DNA of 64,000 nucleotides from Pseudooctadecabacter jejudonensis (GTDB taxonomy: Bacteria; Pseudomonadota; Alphaproteobacteria; Rhodobacterales; Rhodobacteraceae): positions 620,001 to 684,000 of the forward strand of contig NZ_FWFT01000001.1 of assembly GCF_900172275.1 (NCBI RefSeq), read 5' to 3'. The notes beneath the pieces were generated by a model. It made no database searches. It was given only the letters and a program-made list of their open reading frames with translations, and was not told the DNA's origin. Position numbers and translations under genes: made by a program. Positions 9,843-19,425 of the stretch are shown here, piece after piece. Numbering within the stretch: the stretch's first letter is position 1; each line of letters begins with the position of its first letter.

Positions 9843-9871
9843 AAAAGCCCCCGACCTATGTGGGGGCTTTT
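9843..9871. terminator. Bidirectional intrinsic terminator between rsmA and DUF4167
   Basis: Stem AAAAGCCCCC (9843-9852) pairs with GGGGGCTTTT (9862-9871) around a 9-base loop. With A on one side and T on the other it can terminate transcripts from both convergent genes. Confidence 0.75.
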
Positions 9872-9885
9872 CGCAATCTGCTGAC

Positions 9886-10398
9886 TTACTCGGCGGCCTC
9901 TGGCGCATCGGGCGCCTCGCTGGCCTCCGCGTTGGCGTCAGCCGGTGGTTGCTCCGCCTTTGGTTTCGGCTTACGGCTGCGCCGCTTTTTGGGCTGCTCT
10001 TCGGGAGTTTCGACCAAGCCGGCCTCCCCCTCATTCTCACCGCCCGCAGACGCCTCTTCCTGCGCCTTGAGGCGTTCCGCACGTTCGCGGTCACGCTCCG
10101 CCTGACGTTCGCGGTTTTGCTTTTCCTGCTCTTCGCGCTTGGCGTCGATCTCTTTTTGCGCCTCGGCCAGCATCCGCAAATAGTGCTCTGCGTGCTGGGC
10201 GAAGTTTTCAGCATTCACACGGTCGCCAGCCAGGACCGCATCGCGGTGCAGCTGGTTGTATTTCTCGATGATCTGCTGCGGCGTGCCGCGCACCTTTCCT
10301 TCGGGGCCAGAGCTGTCAAACACACGGTTGACGATATTCCCACCAGAGGGGCGGTTGTTGCGGTTCTTGTTCCGCGAACGGGACCGAGAAGATTTCAT
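9886..10398 (-). CDS. DUF4167 protein, basic, probably RNA-associated
   Basis: A 170-residue alphaproteobacterial protein of unknown function. The N-terminus is Arg/Ser/Asn-rich and basic (MKSSRSRSRNKNRNN), followed by the conserved DUF4167 segment at about 20-65 (NRVFDSSGPEGKVRGTPQQI and the Asn-Phe-x-Gln-His-Ala-Glu-His-Tyr pattern). A long charged coiled-coil rich in Glu, Arg and Lys and an acidic Ala/Pro tail follow. I chose the ATG at 10398, where the conserved basic start begins. The composition suggests nucleic-acid binding, but that is inference. Confidence 0.8.
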   Translation of the reverse strand: MKSSRSRSRNKNRNNRPSGGNIVNRVFDSSGPEGKVRGTPQQIIEKYNQLHRDAVLAGDRVNAENFAQHAEHYLRMLAEAQKEIDAKREEQEKQNRERQAERDRERAERLKAQEEASAGGENEGEAGLVETPEEQPKKRRSRKPKPKAEQPPADANAEASEAPDAPEAAE

Positions 10399-10532
10399 AA
10401 GAGGGTTCCAGTTAACTTTTCTGTCGCGGCCCGGCCTCACCTCATGTGAAACCCAAATCCATGTGCCTGCGATGTTCTGGCTATGTCAGTCTGAGGCGAT
10501 GCCTGCCAACCGACATGGATGAATATGCCTCC

Positions 10533-10574
10533 AAAACCGTTAATCGCAAGCGGTTTTTACACTTTGGGTGTAAA
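10533..10574. terminator. Hairpins downstream of prmC
   Basis: Two small inverted repeats follow the prmC stop on the minus strand: AAAACCG (10533-10539) with CGGTTTT (10551-10557), and TTTACAC (10556-10562) with GTGTAAA (10568-10574). They share bases, so they are alternatives. Either could end the prfA-prmC transcript. Confidence 0.4.
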
Positions 10575-10583
10575 TTTCATCCC

Positions 10584-11360
10584 CTAAAGCGGCTTTTGGC
10601 CCATCACAACGCGGTGTCGCCCGTCCAGATCAGGGCGAATCTCCACGGACACCAGCCCTGCCGCCGACATCATCGCAGCCACGGCCTCCCCTTGGGTGGG
10701 GCCAATCTCAACCATCAGCCAGCCACCAGCGACCAGCCGCGACGGCGCGCCTGCGCAAATGATGCGGTAACACGACAGCCCGTCGTCCTCATCGGTCAGC
10801 GCCATGCGCGGCTCATGGGAGACCTCAGGCGCCAGATCCGGCATCTCATCCAACGCAATATAGGGCGGGTTGGACACGATCAGGTCATACTGCCCGCCCA
10901 CATCGTCATACCAATCGGACAGCGGCAAGATCAGCCGATCCACCACGCCAATCGCCGCCGCATTGGCACCGGCAACAAGGATCCCGCGTTCGGATATATC
11001 CGTGCCGACGCCGCGTGCCTCTGATCGCTCTGCCAACAAAGATATGATAATCGCGCCAGATCCCGTTCCCAAATCCAGCACTTTGCGAAAGGGAACTTCC
11101 AACGCGGCCTCAACCAGAGTTTCCGTTTCGGGGCGGGGGTCCAACACATCTGAGGTCACCGTGAACCGATGCTTCCAAAAATCGCGGTATCCCAGTACAT
11201 GCGACATCGGCACACGTGCCGCACGCCGGGTCACTGCGGCCTCAAACCTGTCATCCTCGCCCACATTGCGCCACAGCAGGCGCGCCTCCCGCACCGGGTC
11301 CGCGAGACCACCAGCTTGCAGCGTGTCCACAGCCCAGGCCAGACGTTGGGCCTCGCTCAC
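10584..11360 (-). CDS. prmC: Peptide chain release factor N5-glutamine methyltransferase
   Basis: PrmC (HemK) methylates the glutamine of the GGQ motif in release factors RF1 and RF2. A 258-residue protein with an N-terminal helical substrate domain, SAM motif [12 protein letters not shown] and the catalytic NPPY motif ([11 protein letters not shown]). Its start overlaps the stop of prfA, its own substrate gene, by 4 bases, a widely conserved arrangement. Confidence 0.95.
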   Translation of the reverse strand: MSEAQRLAWAVDTLQAGGLADPVREARLLWRNVGEDDRFEAAVTRRAARVPMSHVLGYRDFWKHRFTVTSDVLDPRPETETLVEAALEVPFRKVLDLGTGSGAIIISLLAERSEARGVGTDISERGILVAGANAAAIGVVDRLILPLSDWYDDVGGQYDLIVSNPPYIALDEMPDLAPEVSHEPRMALTDEDDGLSCYRIICAGAPSRLVAGGWLMVEIGPTQGEAVAAMMSAAGLVSVEIRPDLDGRHRVVMGQKPL

Positions 11361-12412
11361 CCCTCCATCTCCGCCAAGGCCGCCGCCTGGGCGTCTTGGA
11401 TCAGGGCATCCATCACCTCATCCAGATCTCCGGCAATAACTTGATCCAATTTGTATAAGGTCAGGTTAATGCGATGATCCGTCATCCGGCCTTGGGGGAA
11501 ATTATACGTCCGGATGCGTTCCGACCGGTCGCCCGATCCCACCTGCGACGCGCGATCGGCGGATCGTTCGTCATGCAGCTTTTGACGTTCCATATCGAAC
11601 AGACGCGTTTTCAACACCTGCATCGCGATCTCACGGTTGCGGTGCTGGGATTTCTCTGAACTTGTCACAACAATCCCCGACGGAATATGCGTGATCCGCA
11701 CCGCGGAATCGGTGGTGTTCACGTGCTGTCCACCTGACCCGGACGCCCGCATGGTATCGATGCGGATGTCATTGGCGTTGATCTGGATATCGACGTCTTC
11801 GGCCTCTGGCAGCACCGCGACCGTCGCCGCCGACGTGTGAATCCGCCCGCCGCTTTCGGTTTCGGGCACGCGCTGAACACGGTGCACGCCTGATTCGTAT
11901 TTCATCCGCGCAAACACATCCGTGCCAGCGACCCGCGCGGTGACCTCTTTGATCCCGCCCAGTTCTGATTCCGACATCTCAAGGATTTCAAATTTCCAAC
12001 CGCGCGCCTCAGAATAGCGTTGATACATCCGCAACAAATCGCCCGCGAATAGCGCGGCCTCATCGCCCCCTGTGCCGGGGCGGATTTCCACCAGGGCGGG
12101 CTTGCTGTCAGCGGCATCGCGCGGGATCAACGCCAGTTTGACCGCCTGTTCCGCCTCGGGCAGACGGGCGCGCAGATCGGGCAATTCCATCTCCGCCAGC
12201 TCTTTCATCTCGGGATCAGCCAGCATCGCCTCCGCGCCCTCAATCTCCGCTGTCAGCGCCTGATAGCTGCGCACAACCTCGACCACGGGGCGCAGTTCCG
12301 CATATTCGCGGCTGACGGCGACAAATTCTTCGCCACCCAGTCCCTCGCCCATCCGCGCTTCAAGAAACTCAAAGCGTTCGGTGATCTGCTGCATGCGTTC
12401 TGTTGGTATCAT
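11357..12412 (-). CDS. prfA: Peptide chain release factor 1
   Basis: RF1 reads UAA and UAG stop codons and triggers peptide release. 351 residues. The catalytic GGQ is intact ([16 protein letters not shown]). The stop-codon-recognition tripeptide, PAT in E. coli RF1 within the conserved RVPxTES context, reads PET here. I believe other residues occur at this position but could not check. Overlaps prmC downstream and the DUF1499 gene upstream by 4 bases each, so the three form one coupled unit. Confidence 0.95.
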   Translation of the reverse strand: MIPTERMQQITERFEFLEARMGEGLGGEEFVAVSREYAELRPVVEVVRSYQALTAEIEGAEAMLADPEMKELAEMELPDLRARLPEAEQAVKLALIPRDAADSKPALVEIRPGTGGDEAALFAGDLLRMYQRYSEARGWKFEILEMSESELGGIKEVTARVAGTDVFARMKYESGVHRVQRVPETESGGRIHTSAATVAVLPEAEDVDIQINANDIRIDTMRASGSGGQHVNTTDSAVRITHIPSGIVVTSSEKSQHRNREIAMQVLKTRLFDMERQKLHDERSADRASQVGSGDRSERIRTYNFPQGRMTDHRINLTLYKLDQVIAGDLDEVMDALIQDAQAAALAEMEG

Positions 12413-12885
12413 GGCGTCGGTGTAGCGGCTCCACCCATGGCGTCAAGCTGCGCCATCCAGCCGTCAATCCGTTTGCGGTTCACCCCAAGATCCGATTGGC
12501 CGAACCGCAGACGTCCATAGACCTGCAACATGCAATCGTCGCTGTCGGGCACCGTCATCAGCCGCACGGTGGTGAAATCGGGAAATCCGCAGATCTTCGT
12601 GCGGGTCATGTAAGTAGTCTTATTGTCCTCAACCGTTCCTGCCACAACACTGGTGCGCGCCGTGGCGCAAATGATCTGGTCCAGCTGGGCCATCATCTGC
12701 ACCCCATCACCCTGCACCACACGTTGGATCAGATGCCCGCCCGCGCTGGGATAGGCCCCCGGCGCCATCAATGGCACCTCAACCTCATGCCAGTGTGATG
12801 GTTTGGTGGGGGCAACACGGACATAGATGAGGGCGACCAAAATGGCCCCCAACAGCCCAATCAACGCATAAGCAATATAGATCAA
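12409..12885 (-). CDS. DUF1499 family membrane-anchored protein
   Basis: A 158-residue protein with one N-terminal membrane helix (about 4-24) and a DUF1499-type extracytoplasmic domain; [13 protein letters not shown] and the [19 protein letters not shown] segment are the recognisable parts. Function unknown. First gene of the DUF1499-prfA-prmC unit; the prfA start overlaps its stop. No enzymatic motif is visible. Confidence 0.7.
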   Translation of the reverse strand: MIYIAYALIGLLGAILVALIYVRVAPTKPSHWHEVEVPLMAPGAYPSAGGHLIQRVVQGDGVQMMAQLDQIICATARTSVVAGTVEDNKTTYMTRTKICGFPDFTTVRLMTVPDSDDCMLQVYGRLRFGQSDLGVNRKRIDGWMAQLDAMGGAATPTP

Positions 12886-12979
12886 TGTCTTACCTCTAAT
12901 AAGGGATCAAACTGGCACCCCTGCCATACGCAAGCCATACGCGAACCATACGCAAACCATATCCAGTTTTTGCGAAAGT

Positions 12980-13927
12980 TCAGCGATAGGCAACACCGGG
13001 CAGAATACTCAACATCTCAAACATGATATTCGCCCCGACCAGCGCGGTGTTACCGGTCGTATCATAGGGGGGCGAAACCTCTACCAGATCGCAGCCGACC
13101 ACATTTAACCCTTTGAGATTGCGGATCAATTCCATCGCCTGCATCGTCGTCAGCCCCCCAATTTCCGGCGTGCCCGTCCCCGGCGCAAAGCTGGGATCAA
13201 GGCTGTCGATGTCATAGGTGATATAGCACGGCTGATCGCCGATGCTCTCAACAATCTCTTTTCCAAGCGAAATCAGTGATTTATGCCACAACTCAGGGGC
13301 CAACCGCTGATTAAATCCCCAGCCTGCGGCCTCTGTGAAATCTTCCGCCGTGTACCCAGTGCCCCGCAAGCCAATTTGCCATACTTTTGAGGGGGTTATA
13401 AGGCCTTCTTCATAGGCCCGCCGGAACACCGTGCCATGGGTTTCCCGCTCCCCGAACATCTCATCGTTTACATCGGCATGGGCGTCCACATGCACCAGTG
13501 CAACGGGCCCGTGTTTCTTTGCCATGGCCCGCAGGATCGGCAAGGTCAAGGAATGGTCCCCCCCTAGCCCCATGGGGATCACCGGATGGGTTAAGATATC
13601 CTCGTAAGTCTTTTGAATAATTGACAAACTATCCGCCAATGAAAACGTGTTAATCGCGATATCGCCCAGATCCGCACATTGCAAACTGTCAAACGGTGCC
13701 GCCCCTGTCTGGATATTATAGGGCCGGATCATCGCGCTTTCCTGCCGCAGCTGTTTGGGTCCAAACCGCGTGCCTGACCGCCAACTTGTGCCGATGTCCA
13801 TCGGGATGCCAATAAACCCAACATCAAGGCCCGCTGCGGTGTCCATGCTGGGCAGGCGCATAAACGTCTGCAGCCCGGAAAACCGCGCCAAATCATTGCC
13901 AGAGACAGGTTGATTGAAATCCATCAT
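12980..13927 (-). CDS. Arginase-superfamily hydrolase (agmatinase / guanidinobutyrase-like)
   Basis: A 315-residue ureohydrolase. The two-manganese site is complete: GGDHS, HVDAHADVND and DIDSLDPSFAPGTGTPE. The GTRFGPKQLRQES segment followed by IRPYN resembles guanidinobutyrase and guanidinopropionase members more than classical agmatinase, so the substrate may be a guanidino acid. It overlaps the upstream, only distantly similar paralogue by 4 bases, so the pair was not made by a recent duplication. Expected products are urea and an amine. Confidence 0.82.
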   Translation of the reverse strand: MMDFNQPVSGNDLARFSGLQTFMRLPSMDTAAGLDVGFIGIPMDIGTSWRSGTRFGPKQLRQESAMIRPYNIQTGAAPFDSLQCADLGDIAINTFSLADSLSIIQKTYEDILTHPVIPMGLGGDHSLTLPILRAMAKKHGPVALVHVDAHADVNDEMFGERETHGTVFRRAYEEGLITPSKVWQIGLRGTGYTAEDFTEAAGWGFNQRLAPELWHKSLISLGKEIVESIGDQPCYITYDIDSLDPSFAPGTGTPEIGGLTTMQAMELIRNLKGLNVVGCDLVEVSPPYDTTGNTALVGANIMFEMLSILPGVAYR

Positions 13928-14886
13928 TTTCTTTTATTCCAAAGGCTTAAACAACACAATTCATACGCCACATGGGCCCCTGCGATGGCTGTGGCGCCTG
14001 TGGTATCATAGGGCGGCGACACTTCGACAACATCGCCGCCGACCATATTGATGCCCGCCAAATCGCGCAGCATGGCCGCCGCTTGCCAGCTGGCCAGCCC
14101 TCCCCAGACGGGCGTGCCGGTGCCTGGGGCAAAGGCCGGGTCCAAGGCGTCGATGTCAAAGGTCACATAGGTGGGGCCGCTGCCCACAATCTCACGCGTG
14201 CGGGATACGACCCAATCGGCGCCTTTTTCGTGGCACGTTCGTGCGTCAAGATATTGAATTCCCAAATAATCCCCACACTCGGTGCGGATACCGATCTGGA
14301 CGGATCGTGCCGGATCCACCAACCCCAATTTCACCGCCTTATACATGAACGTGCCGTGATCGACGCGGTCCATATCATCGTCGGCCCACAGGTCAGAATG
14401 CGCATCAAACTGGATCACGCCAAGGGGGCCATACTTGGCGGCATAGGCACGCAAGATCGGCAGTGTGATAAAGTGATCACCCCCCAGTGTGACGGTGCCG
14501 GGGCCCTGTTCCAAAATACCCGCAATATGTCCCGTAATCGCCGCGGGCGTTGCCGGAACATTCGCATAATCAAACGCCAGATCGCCGTAATCCGCGATGG
14601 CGAACTCTTCCAGCGGATCAAAGCCCCAACCGTACGGCGGATCGTACGGTTGCAGGCTGCTTGCCTCACGGATGGCGCGGGGGCCGAAACGGGTGCCCGG
14701 CCGGTTCGTCACCGCCTGATCGAACGGCACGCCAGTGACCACCAGATCCACCCCGCGCAAATCCTTGGTGTATTTGCGCCGCAAAAACGACGTGGCCCCG
14801 CCGAACGTGTTTTCAAACGCGGCCCCCTTCAGATCGGCCCGCGTGAAGGCCAGATCAATCTGTCCTTTTGCATCCTCAAGTGCCAT
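13924..14886 (-). CDS. speB: Agmatinase-like ureohydrolase
   Basis: A 320-residue arginase-superfamily enzyme, expected to split agmatine (or a related guanidino compound) into putrescine and urea. Metal-binding motifs: LGGDHFIT, QFDAHSDLWAD and DIDALDPAFAPGTGTPVWGG. Starts directly after the M20 gene (TAATG, one shared base) and overlaps the next arginase-family gene by 4 bases, so the three enzymes form a tight operon that probably handles one pathway. The exact substrate cannot be settled from sequence. Confidence 0.8.
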   Translation of the reverse strand: MALEDAKGQIDLAFTRADLKGAAFENTFGGATSFLRRKYTKDLRGVDLVVTGVPFDQAVTNRPGTRFGPRAIREASSLQPYDPPYGWGFDPLEEFAIADYGDLAFDYANVPATPAAITGHIAGILEQGPGTVTLGGDHFITLPILRAYAAKYGPLGVIQFDAHSDLWADDDMDRVDHGTFMYKAVKLGLVDPARSVQIGIRTECGDYLGIQYLDARTCHEKGADWVVSRTREIVGSGPTYVTFDIDALDPAFAPGTGTPVWGGLASWQAAAMLRDLAGINMVGGDVVEVSPPYDTTGATAIAGAHVAYELCCLSLWNKRK

Positions 14887-16055
14887 TAACCATCCCCCAA
14901 CGGCAGCGCCCGTTCGGCCACGCGCGCAAAGAACGACGCCCCGTAAGGCGCTGTATTGTCATCGAAATCATAGTTCGGCTGATGCAGGCCCGCCGTATCG
15001 CCATTGCCGACGAACAAATAACATCCGGGCCGTTCATTCAGAAAATAGGCGAAATCCTCTGCCCCCATTTCGGGTGCGACGTCGGGGGTGACAGTGCCCT
15101 GTGCCGCCACCTCTCGGGCGACCTCGACGGCGAAAGACGTCTCTTGGGGGGTGTTGATGGTGGGCGGAAACCCCTCCTCATAGCGCAACGTGGCCTCCAC
15201 GTTGAACGCGCGCGCGTGGCCCTCGACAATCTCTGCCATGCGGCGTTTGACCATGGCTTGAACGTCTTTGTCGAAGGTCCGCACCGTGCCGCCCAGGTAG
15301 GCATCCTCGGGGATGATATTGTCCGCCGTGCCCGCATGAAACATCGTCACCGACACCACCAATTCGTCCAGCGCACGGTGGTTGCGGCTGACGATGGTGC
15401 CCATGGCCTGCGCGATGGACAGGGCCGGCGGGATCGGGTCGCGGGTCTCTTGCGGATAGGCTCCGTGGCCGCCCTCGCCTTTGATGTCGACGTGAAAGGT
15501 ATCAACGGCGGCCATGATCGGCCCGGGCGTGGTGTAAAACTCACCCACGGGCGTGCCCGGCGCGTTGTGTAAGGCATAGACGTCACGAATGCCGAACCGA
15601 TCCAATACGCCTTCCTCAACCATCAGTTCCGCCCCGCCGCCGGTTTCCTCTGCCGGTTGGAAAATCAGCACCACGCGACCTGCGAAATTGCGCGTCTCTG
15701 CCAGATACTTGGCCGCCCCCAGCAACATCGTCGTATGCCCGTCATGCCCGCAAGCGTGCATTTTTCCTGGGTTTTTCGAGGCCCAGTCGGCCCCCGTCGT
15801 CTCGGCAATGGGCAGCGCATCCATATCAGCGCGCAGACCGATGGTCGGCCCCTCGCCTTGCCCCTCAATCACGGCGATGACACCGGACACGGCCACGTTT
15901 TGATGGATCTCCGTGATCCCGAAGTCGCGCAGACGCTCCACCACATAGGCAGCTGTCTGGTGGCAGTCCTGCCCCAATTCAGGGTGCTGGTGCAAATGTC
16001 GCCGCCATTCGGTCATGTCATCGGCAAAACCCGCAATGCGGTTGATAATGGGCAT
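14886..16055 (-). CDS. M20 family amidohydrolase (hippurate hydrolase-like)
   Basis: A 389-residue M20D metallopeptidase. Metal ligands are visible in HLHQHPELGQD, ACGHDGHTTMLLGA, AEETGGGAELM and GAEDFAYFLNE. Such enzymes remove acyl or amino-acid groups from amides (hippurate, N-acyl amino acids, IAA conjugates). The ATG at 16055 fits the conserved start, MPIINRIAGF. Lying upstream of two ureohydrolases, it may release the guanidino substrate from an N-acylated or amide form; that is inference. Confidence 0.82.
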   Translation of the reverse strand: MPIINRIAGFADDMTEWRRHLHQHPELGQDCHQTAAYVVERLRDFGITEIHQNVAVSGVIAVIEGQGEGPTIGLRADMDALPIAETTGADWASKNPGKMHACGHDGHTTMLLGAAKYLAETRNFAGRVVLIFQPAEETGGGAELMVEEGVLDRFGIRDVYALHNAPGTPVGEFYTTPGPIMAAVDTFHVDIKGEGGHGAYPQETRDPIPPALSIAQAMGTIVSRNHRALDELVVSVTMFHAGTADNIIPEDAYLGGTVRTFDKDVQAMVKRRMAEIVEGHARAFNVEATLRYEEGFPPTINTPQETSFAVEVAREVAAQGTVTPDVAPEMGAEDFAYFLNERPGCYLFVGNGDTAGLHQPNYDFDDNTAPYGASFFARVAERALPLGDG

Positions 16056-16118
16056 GTCTGGACCTTCCTTCACTGCCGGATTACCGTCACTGTGACACCA
16101 ACAGGGGCCTGCCACAAT

Positions 16119-16946
16119 ATGTCCGAGACCCAAATCCACGCCACCGAAGACGCCGAGCAGATGGACCGCCTTTTGGCCATCATGTCAGCCCTGCGGGACC
16201 CCCAAACAGGCTGCCCGTGGGACGTGGAACAAACGTTCAAAACCATCGCCCCCTACACGATTGAGGAAGCCTATGAGGTCGCCGATGCCATCGACCGCGG
16301 CGACATGGACGACCTGAAGGGGGAGCTGGGCGATCTGCTGTTCCAATCCGTCTTTCATGCGCAAATGGCGCAAGAAGCCGGCGCCTTCACCTTCGCAGAC
16401 GTGGCGCGCACAATGTCCGACAAGATGGTCGCACGCCACCCCCATGTCTTTGGCGACGAAAGCAACGCCAAAACGCCCGATCAGCAATCTGCCGACTGGG
16501 AGGCGATCAAGGCCGAAGAGCGCGCAAGCCGCGATGAGGCCCGCACCCTCGACGGTGTCGCCATCGGCCTGCCCGCCTTGCTGCGCGCGTTGAAATTGCA
16601 AAAACGCGCCGCCCGCGTGGGCTTTGACTGGCCCGACGTGGGCCATGTGATCGACAAAATCGCCGAAGAAGCCGCCGAAGTGGTCGAGGCCCGTGATACC
16701 CTTTCCCACGACGCCGTCACTGACGAAATGGGCGATCTGCTGTTCGTCATGGCCAATCTCGCCCGACATCTCAATGTCGACCCAGAGGACGCCCTGCGCC
16801 GCGCAAACGCCAAATTCCAACGCCGGTTCGAAGGCGTCGAAGACGCGCTGGCCGCACGCGGAAAAACGCCCGCCGACAGTGATCTGGCAGAAATGGACGC
16901 CCTGTGGGATGCGGTCAAACGGGCGGAAAAATCATCCACCCGCTGA
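16119..16946 (+). CDS. mazG: Nucleoside triphosphate pyrophosphohydrolase MazG
   Basis: A 275-residue MazG that hydrolyses (d)NTPs to NMP and pyrophosphate, a housecleaning and stress-related role. Two MazG domains are visible: the first with EEAYEVADAID and GELGDLLFQSVFH (about 40-85), the second with EEAAEVVEARD and DEMGDLLFVMANL (about 185-220). The ATG at 16119 begins the conserved protein; the frame is open further upstream but reads as antisense of the M20 gene. Divergent from that gene, with a 63-base gap. Confidence 0.93.
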   Translation: MSETQIHATEDAEQMDRLLAIMSALRDPQTGCPWDVEQTFKTIAPYTIEEAYEVADAIDRGDMDDLKGELGDLLFQSVFHAQMAQEAGAFTFADVARTMSDKMVARHPHVFGDESNAKTPDQQSADWEAIKAEERASRDEARTLDGVAIGLPALLRALKLQKRAARVGFDWPDVGHVIDKIAEEAAEVVEARDTLSHDAVTDEMGDLLFVMANLARHLNVDPEDALRRANAKFQRRFEGVEDALAARGKTPADSDLAEMDALWDAVKRAEKSSTR

Positions 16947-16967
16947 CCGCGCTAAAGCGCGCGGCCG

Positions 16968-17363
16968 TCAGTCCAAAAAGCTGCACATATATCCATCGTG
17001 CGCCCAGCCGGAGACAGGCAAAGGTTTGAAATCCTGAACGGCCCCGTCCTTGGTGTGGGTGCGGTGCGCATCCACAACACGCACCCAATTGCCGCGCCGC
17101 TGTGTGGTGTCGACCTCAAGGATGGCAAGGCGGTTGAACGCCCGTTCTTGGGCAAAATCCGTGCCCGGCCCAGATCGCACTGTCAAAAACCCATCCGGCC
17201 CGTTCACGTTGCACACCATGACATAGGACAATCCGGCCGCGTTGTAAGGCCATGAGGTGTCACGCGACAAACCGGTCAGATCAACGCGCCCATAGGTGCG
17301 GGTTTCGGCCAAAACAGGAGCGGCCATTGTCATCGCCAAAAGGGCGAAAATCACAGATTTCAT
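16968..17363 (-). CDS. Secreted SH3-domain protein
   Basis: A 131-residue exported protein. A signal peptide covers residues 1-20 (ending APVLAE). A bacterial SH3b-like region follows: LTVRSGPGTDF, then LEVDTTQRRGNWVRVV and a final GWAHDGYMC. Such domains often bind cell-wall peptides, but no catalytic domain is attached here. The ATG at 17363 is preferred over an in-frame TTG at 17375. Two cysteines may form a disulfide. Confidence 0.65.
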   Translation of the reverse strand: MKSVIFALLAMTMAAPVLAETRTYGRVDLTGLSRDTSWPYNAAGLSYVMVCNVNGPDGFLTVRSGPGTDFAQERAFNRLAILEVDTTQRRGNWVRVVDAHRTHTKDGAVQDFKPLPVSGWAHDGYMCSFLD

Positions 17364-17487
17364 CAAAATATCCAATCAATTCAGCAGGTCTTCGGACACA
17401 ATCTGCCCTCATCCCAACCTATCCGGCCAAGAGATCACGCGTCCACCTCTGATCGGCAAAGGTCAGGAAAAGCTGACCTGTCGCGGC

Positions 17488-19293
17488 CTAGCCTGCCTTG
17501 TCTTCCAATGTCAGCCATTCTTCCTCGGCGGCGGCCAATTTGTCTTGCCGCTCCACCAAAGCCTCCGTGGCTTTCTGGAACTTAACCGGCTCACGCGTGA
17601 ACAGGTCCGGGTCCGCCATCAACATCTCAAGCTTGCCGATCTCCGCTTCAAGCCGCGCAATAATGTCGGGCAAGGCCTCAAGCCGGTGCTTTTCCGTAAA
17701 GCTCAAGCCCGATTTCTGCGCCTGAGATTTCGTCGCCTCCGTCTTGACCGTCTTAGGCTTTGCCTTTTCCTCGATCGGGGCATCCGCGGCGCGCTGGCTT
17801 TGATAATCCGACCAACCGCCCGCGTAGGTCACGGCACGGCCCTGCCCCTCCATCGCGATGGTCGTCGTGGCAACTCGGTCGATGAAATCACGGTCGTGGC
17901 TGACCAGCATGACGGTTCCGGGGTAGTCGCCCAACAGGTCCTGCAACAAGTCCAACGTCTCGATGTCCAGATCATTTGTTGGCTCATCCAGAATCAGCAC
18001 GTTCGATTCCCGCGCCATCAGCCGCGCCAACAAAAGCCGCGCCTTTTCGCCCCCTGACAGCGACCGCACCGGCGCGCGGGCCTGCCGTTCGTCGAACAGA
18101 AATTCCTTCAGATATCCGACAACGTGTTTGGGTTGCCCGCGCACCATGATCTGATCGGCTTTGCCGCTGACGGCCATGCTGGGGTCCGTCGTCAGGTTGT
18201 CCCACAGCGTTGCGTCGGGGTTCAGCTGCGCGCGCGCCTGATCGAAGACCGCAATCTCAAGGTTGGTGCCCAATTTGACCGATCCTGCATCGGGCTCAAC
18301 CTCCCCCAGCAACATCTTGATCAACGTGGTCTTGCCCACGCCATTTGGCCCGACAAAGGCCACACGGTCCCCGCGCTGCACCTCCAGATCAAAGCCGCGT
18401 ACGATGGTTTTATCGCCAAAGGCCTTTTTCAACCCCACCGCCTCAATCACCCGTTTGCCGGTGGATTTACCTGCCTCAAACGCCATCGCAGCGGTGCCCT
18501 GACGTTTGATCTGGCCCGCCCGCTCTGCCCGCAAATCCTGCAAGGCCCGCACGCGGCCCATATTGCGTTTGCGACGTGCCGAAATCCCTTCGACGGCCCA
18601 ACGAGCCTCCGCCTTGATTTTGCGGTTTAGCTTGTGGCGCTGCATGTCCTCGTCGGCCCAGGTCTTGTCGCGCCAGGCCTCAAAGGCGGCAAAACCCTCT
18701 TCCTGACGGCGCACCTCCCCGCGATCAATCCAAAAGGTCGCCCGTGTCAAAGCGTTCAAAAAGGCGCGGTCGTGGGAAATCAGGACAAAACCCGCTTTGG
18801 TCTGGCCCAATTCACGCTCCAGCCAGCGGATGGCTTCAATATCCAGATGGTTCGTCGGCTCATCCAGCAACATCAACCCCGGCGCTTCGGCCATCAGCTT
18901 GGCCAAAGCCGCCCTCCTGCGCTCCCCGCCTGAGGCCACGGTGACATCGCGCGCGGGATCGAATTTCAACCCTTCGGCCACGGCCTCAACCCGCCACGCC
19001 TCGGACACATCCAACCCGCTGGCGGCATAATCGCCCAATGTCGCACAGCCCTCCATGGTCGGGTCCTGCTCCATATAGCCAACGCTCAGGCCGGGGGCTG
19101 CCACGACAGCACCGTGGTCCGGCTCTACCAAACCTGCCATCACCTTAAGCAAGGTCGATTTGCCCGACCCGTTGCGCCCCACCAGCGCCACGCGGTCGCC
19201 GGGCTGAACCACAAGGGACAGATCATCAAAAACGGGCTCCCCGCCAAAGGTCAGGGAAATCTCGGTTGCTTGTAACAAAGGTGCGCGTGCCAT
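17488..19293 (-). CDS. uup: ABC-F family ATPase, Uup type
   Basis: A 601-residue protein with two fused ABC domains and no membrane segment. Domain 1 has Walker A GRNGSGKST and signature ASGGERRRAALAKL; domain 2 has GPNGVGKTT and LSGGEKARLLLARL, each with LLDEPTNHLD- or LDEPTNDLD-type Walker B motifs. A charged coiled-coil tail (about 515-600) is characteristic of Uup. ABC-F proteins of this type act on ribosomes or on DNA-repair intermediates rather than in transport. Confidence 0.9.
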   Translation of the reverse strand: MARAPLLQATEISLTFGGEPVFDDLSLVVQPGDRVALVGRNGSGKSTLLKVMAGLVEPDHGAVVAAPGLSVGYMEQDPTMEGCATLGDYAASGLDVSEAWRVEAVAEGLKFDPARDVTVASGGERRRAALAKLMAEAPGLMLLDEPTNHLDIEAIRWLERELGQTKAGFVLISHDRAFLNALTRATFWIDRGEVRRQEEGFAAFEAWRDKTWADEDMQRHKLNRKIKAEARWAVEGISARRKRNMGRVRALQDLRAERAGQIKRQGTAAMAFEAGKSTGKRVIEAVGLKKAFGDKTIVRGFDLEVQRGDRVAFVGPNGVGKTTLIKMLLGEVEPDAGSVKLGTNLEIAVFDQARAQLNPDATLWDNLTTDPSMAVSGKADQIMVRGQPKHVVGYLKEFLFDERQARAPVRSLSGGEKARLLLARLMARESNVLILDEPTNDLDIETLDLLQDLLGDYPGTVMLVSHDRDFIDRVATTTIAMEGQGRAVTYAGGWSDYQSQRAADAPIEEKAKPKTVKTEATKSQAQKSGLSFTEKHRLEALPDIIARLEAEIGKLEMLMADPDLFTREPVKFQKATEALVERQDKLAAAEEEWLTLEDKAG

Positions 19294-19350
19294 GGGCGTC
19301 AGCTAGCCCCGTGATCTGATCACTTCAACCGCAAAAGGCGCACCCTCTCC

Positions 19351-19380
19351 TTCATCTGACCCAAAAACTCCCGCCGGAGG
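19351..19380 (-). repeat. Dispersed intergenic repeat, copy D
   Basis: Read on the minus strand it is CCTCCGGCGGGAGTTTTTGG continuing to GTCAGATGAA. It shares the GC-palindrome half and the T-run of the other copies and resembles the 3' end of pdxA (8755-8789). It lies between the olsB stop and the uup start. Confidence 0.5.
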
Positions 19381-19382
19381 CC

Positions 19383-19406
19383 CAACAAAATTCCGGAATT
19401 TTGTTG
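19383..19406. repeat. Perfect 24-bp palindrome after olsB
   Basis: CAACAAAATTCC pairs with its exact complement. The inner AAAATTCCGGAATTTT core is identical to the cores at 49319-49332 and 55282-55297 (apart from outer bases). It lies 20 bases past the olsB stop and could be a terminator or transcript-stabilising hairpin. Confidence 0.6.
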
Positions 19407-19425
19407 CCCGCCCGCCGCAGGCGCA

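Noticed and set aside
11357-12412. RF1 with altered stop-codon recognition because of PET in place of PAT
   Set aside because: The middle residue of this tripeptide varies in RF1 and the flanking proline and threonine are kept; genes in the window use TAA, TAG and TGA normally.
12980-14886. Recent tandem duplication of an agmatinase gene
   Set aside because: The two proteins share the metal motifs but differ strongly elsewhere, so they are old paralogues.
13972-14889. 305-codon open frame opposite speB
   Set aside because: Antisense shadow of an arginase-family gene with intact metal motifs.
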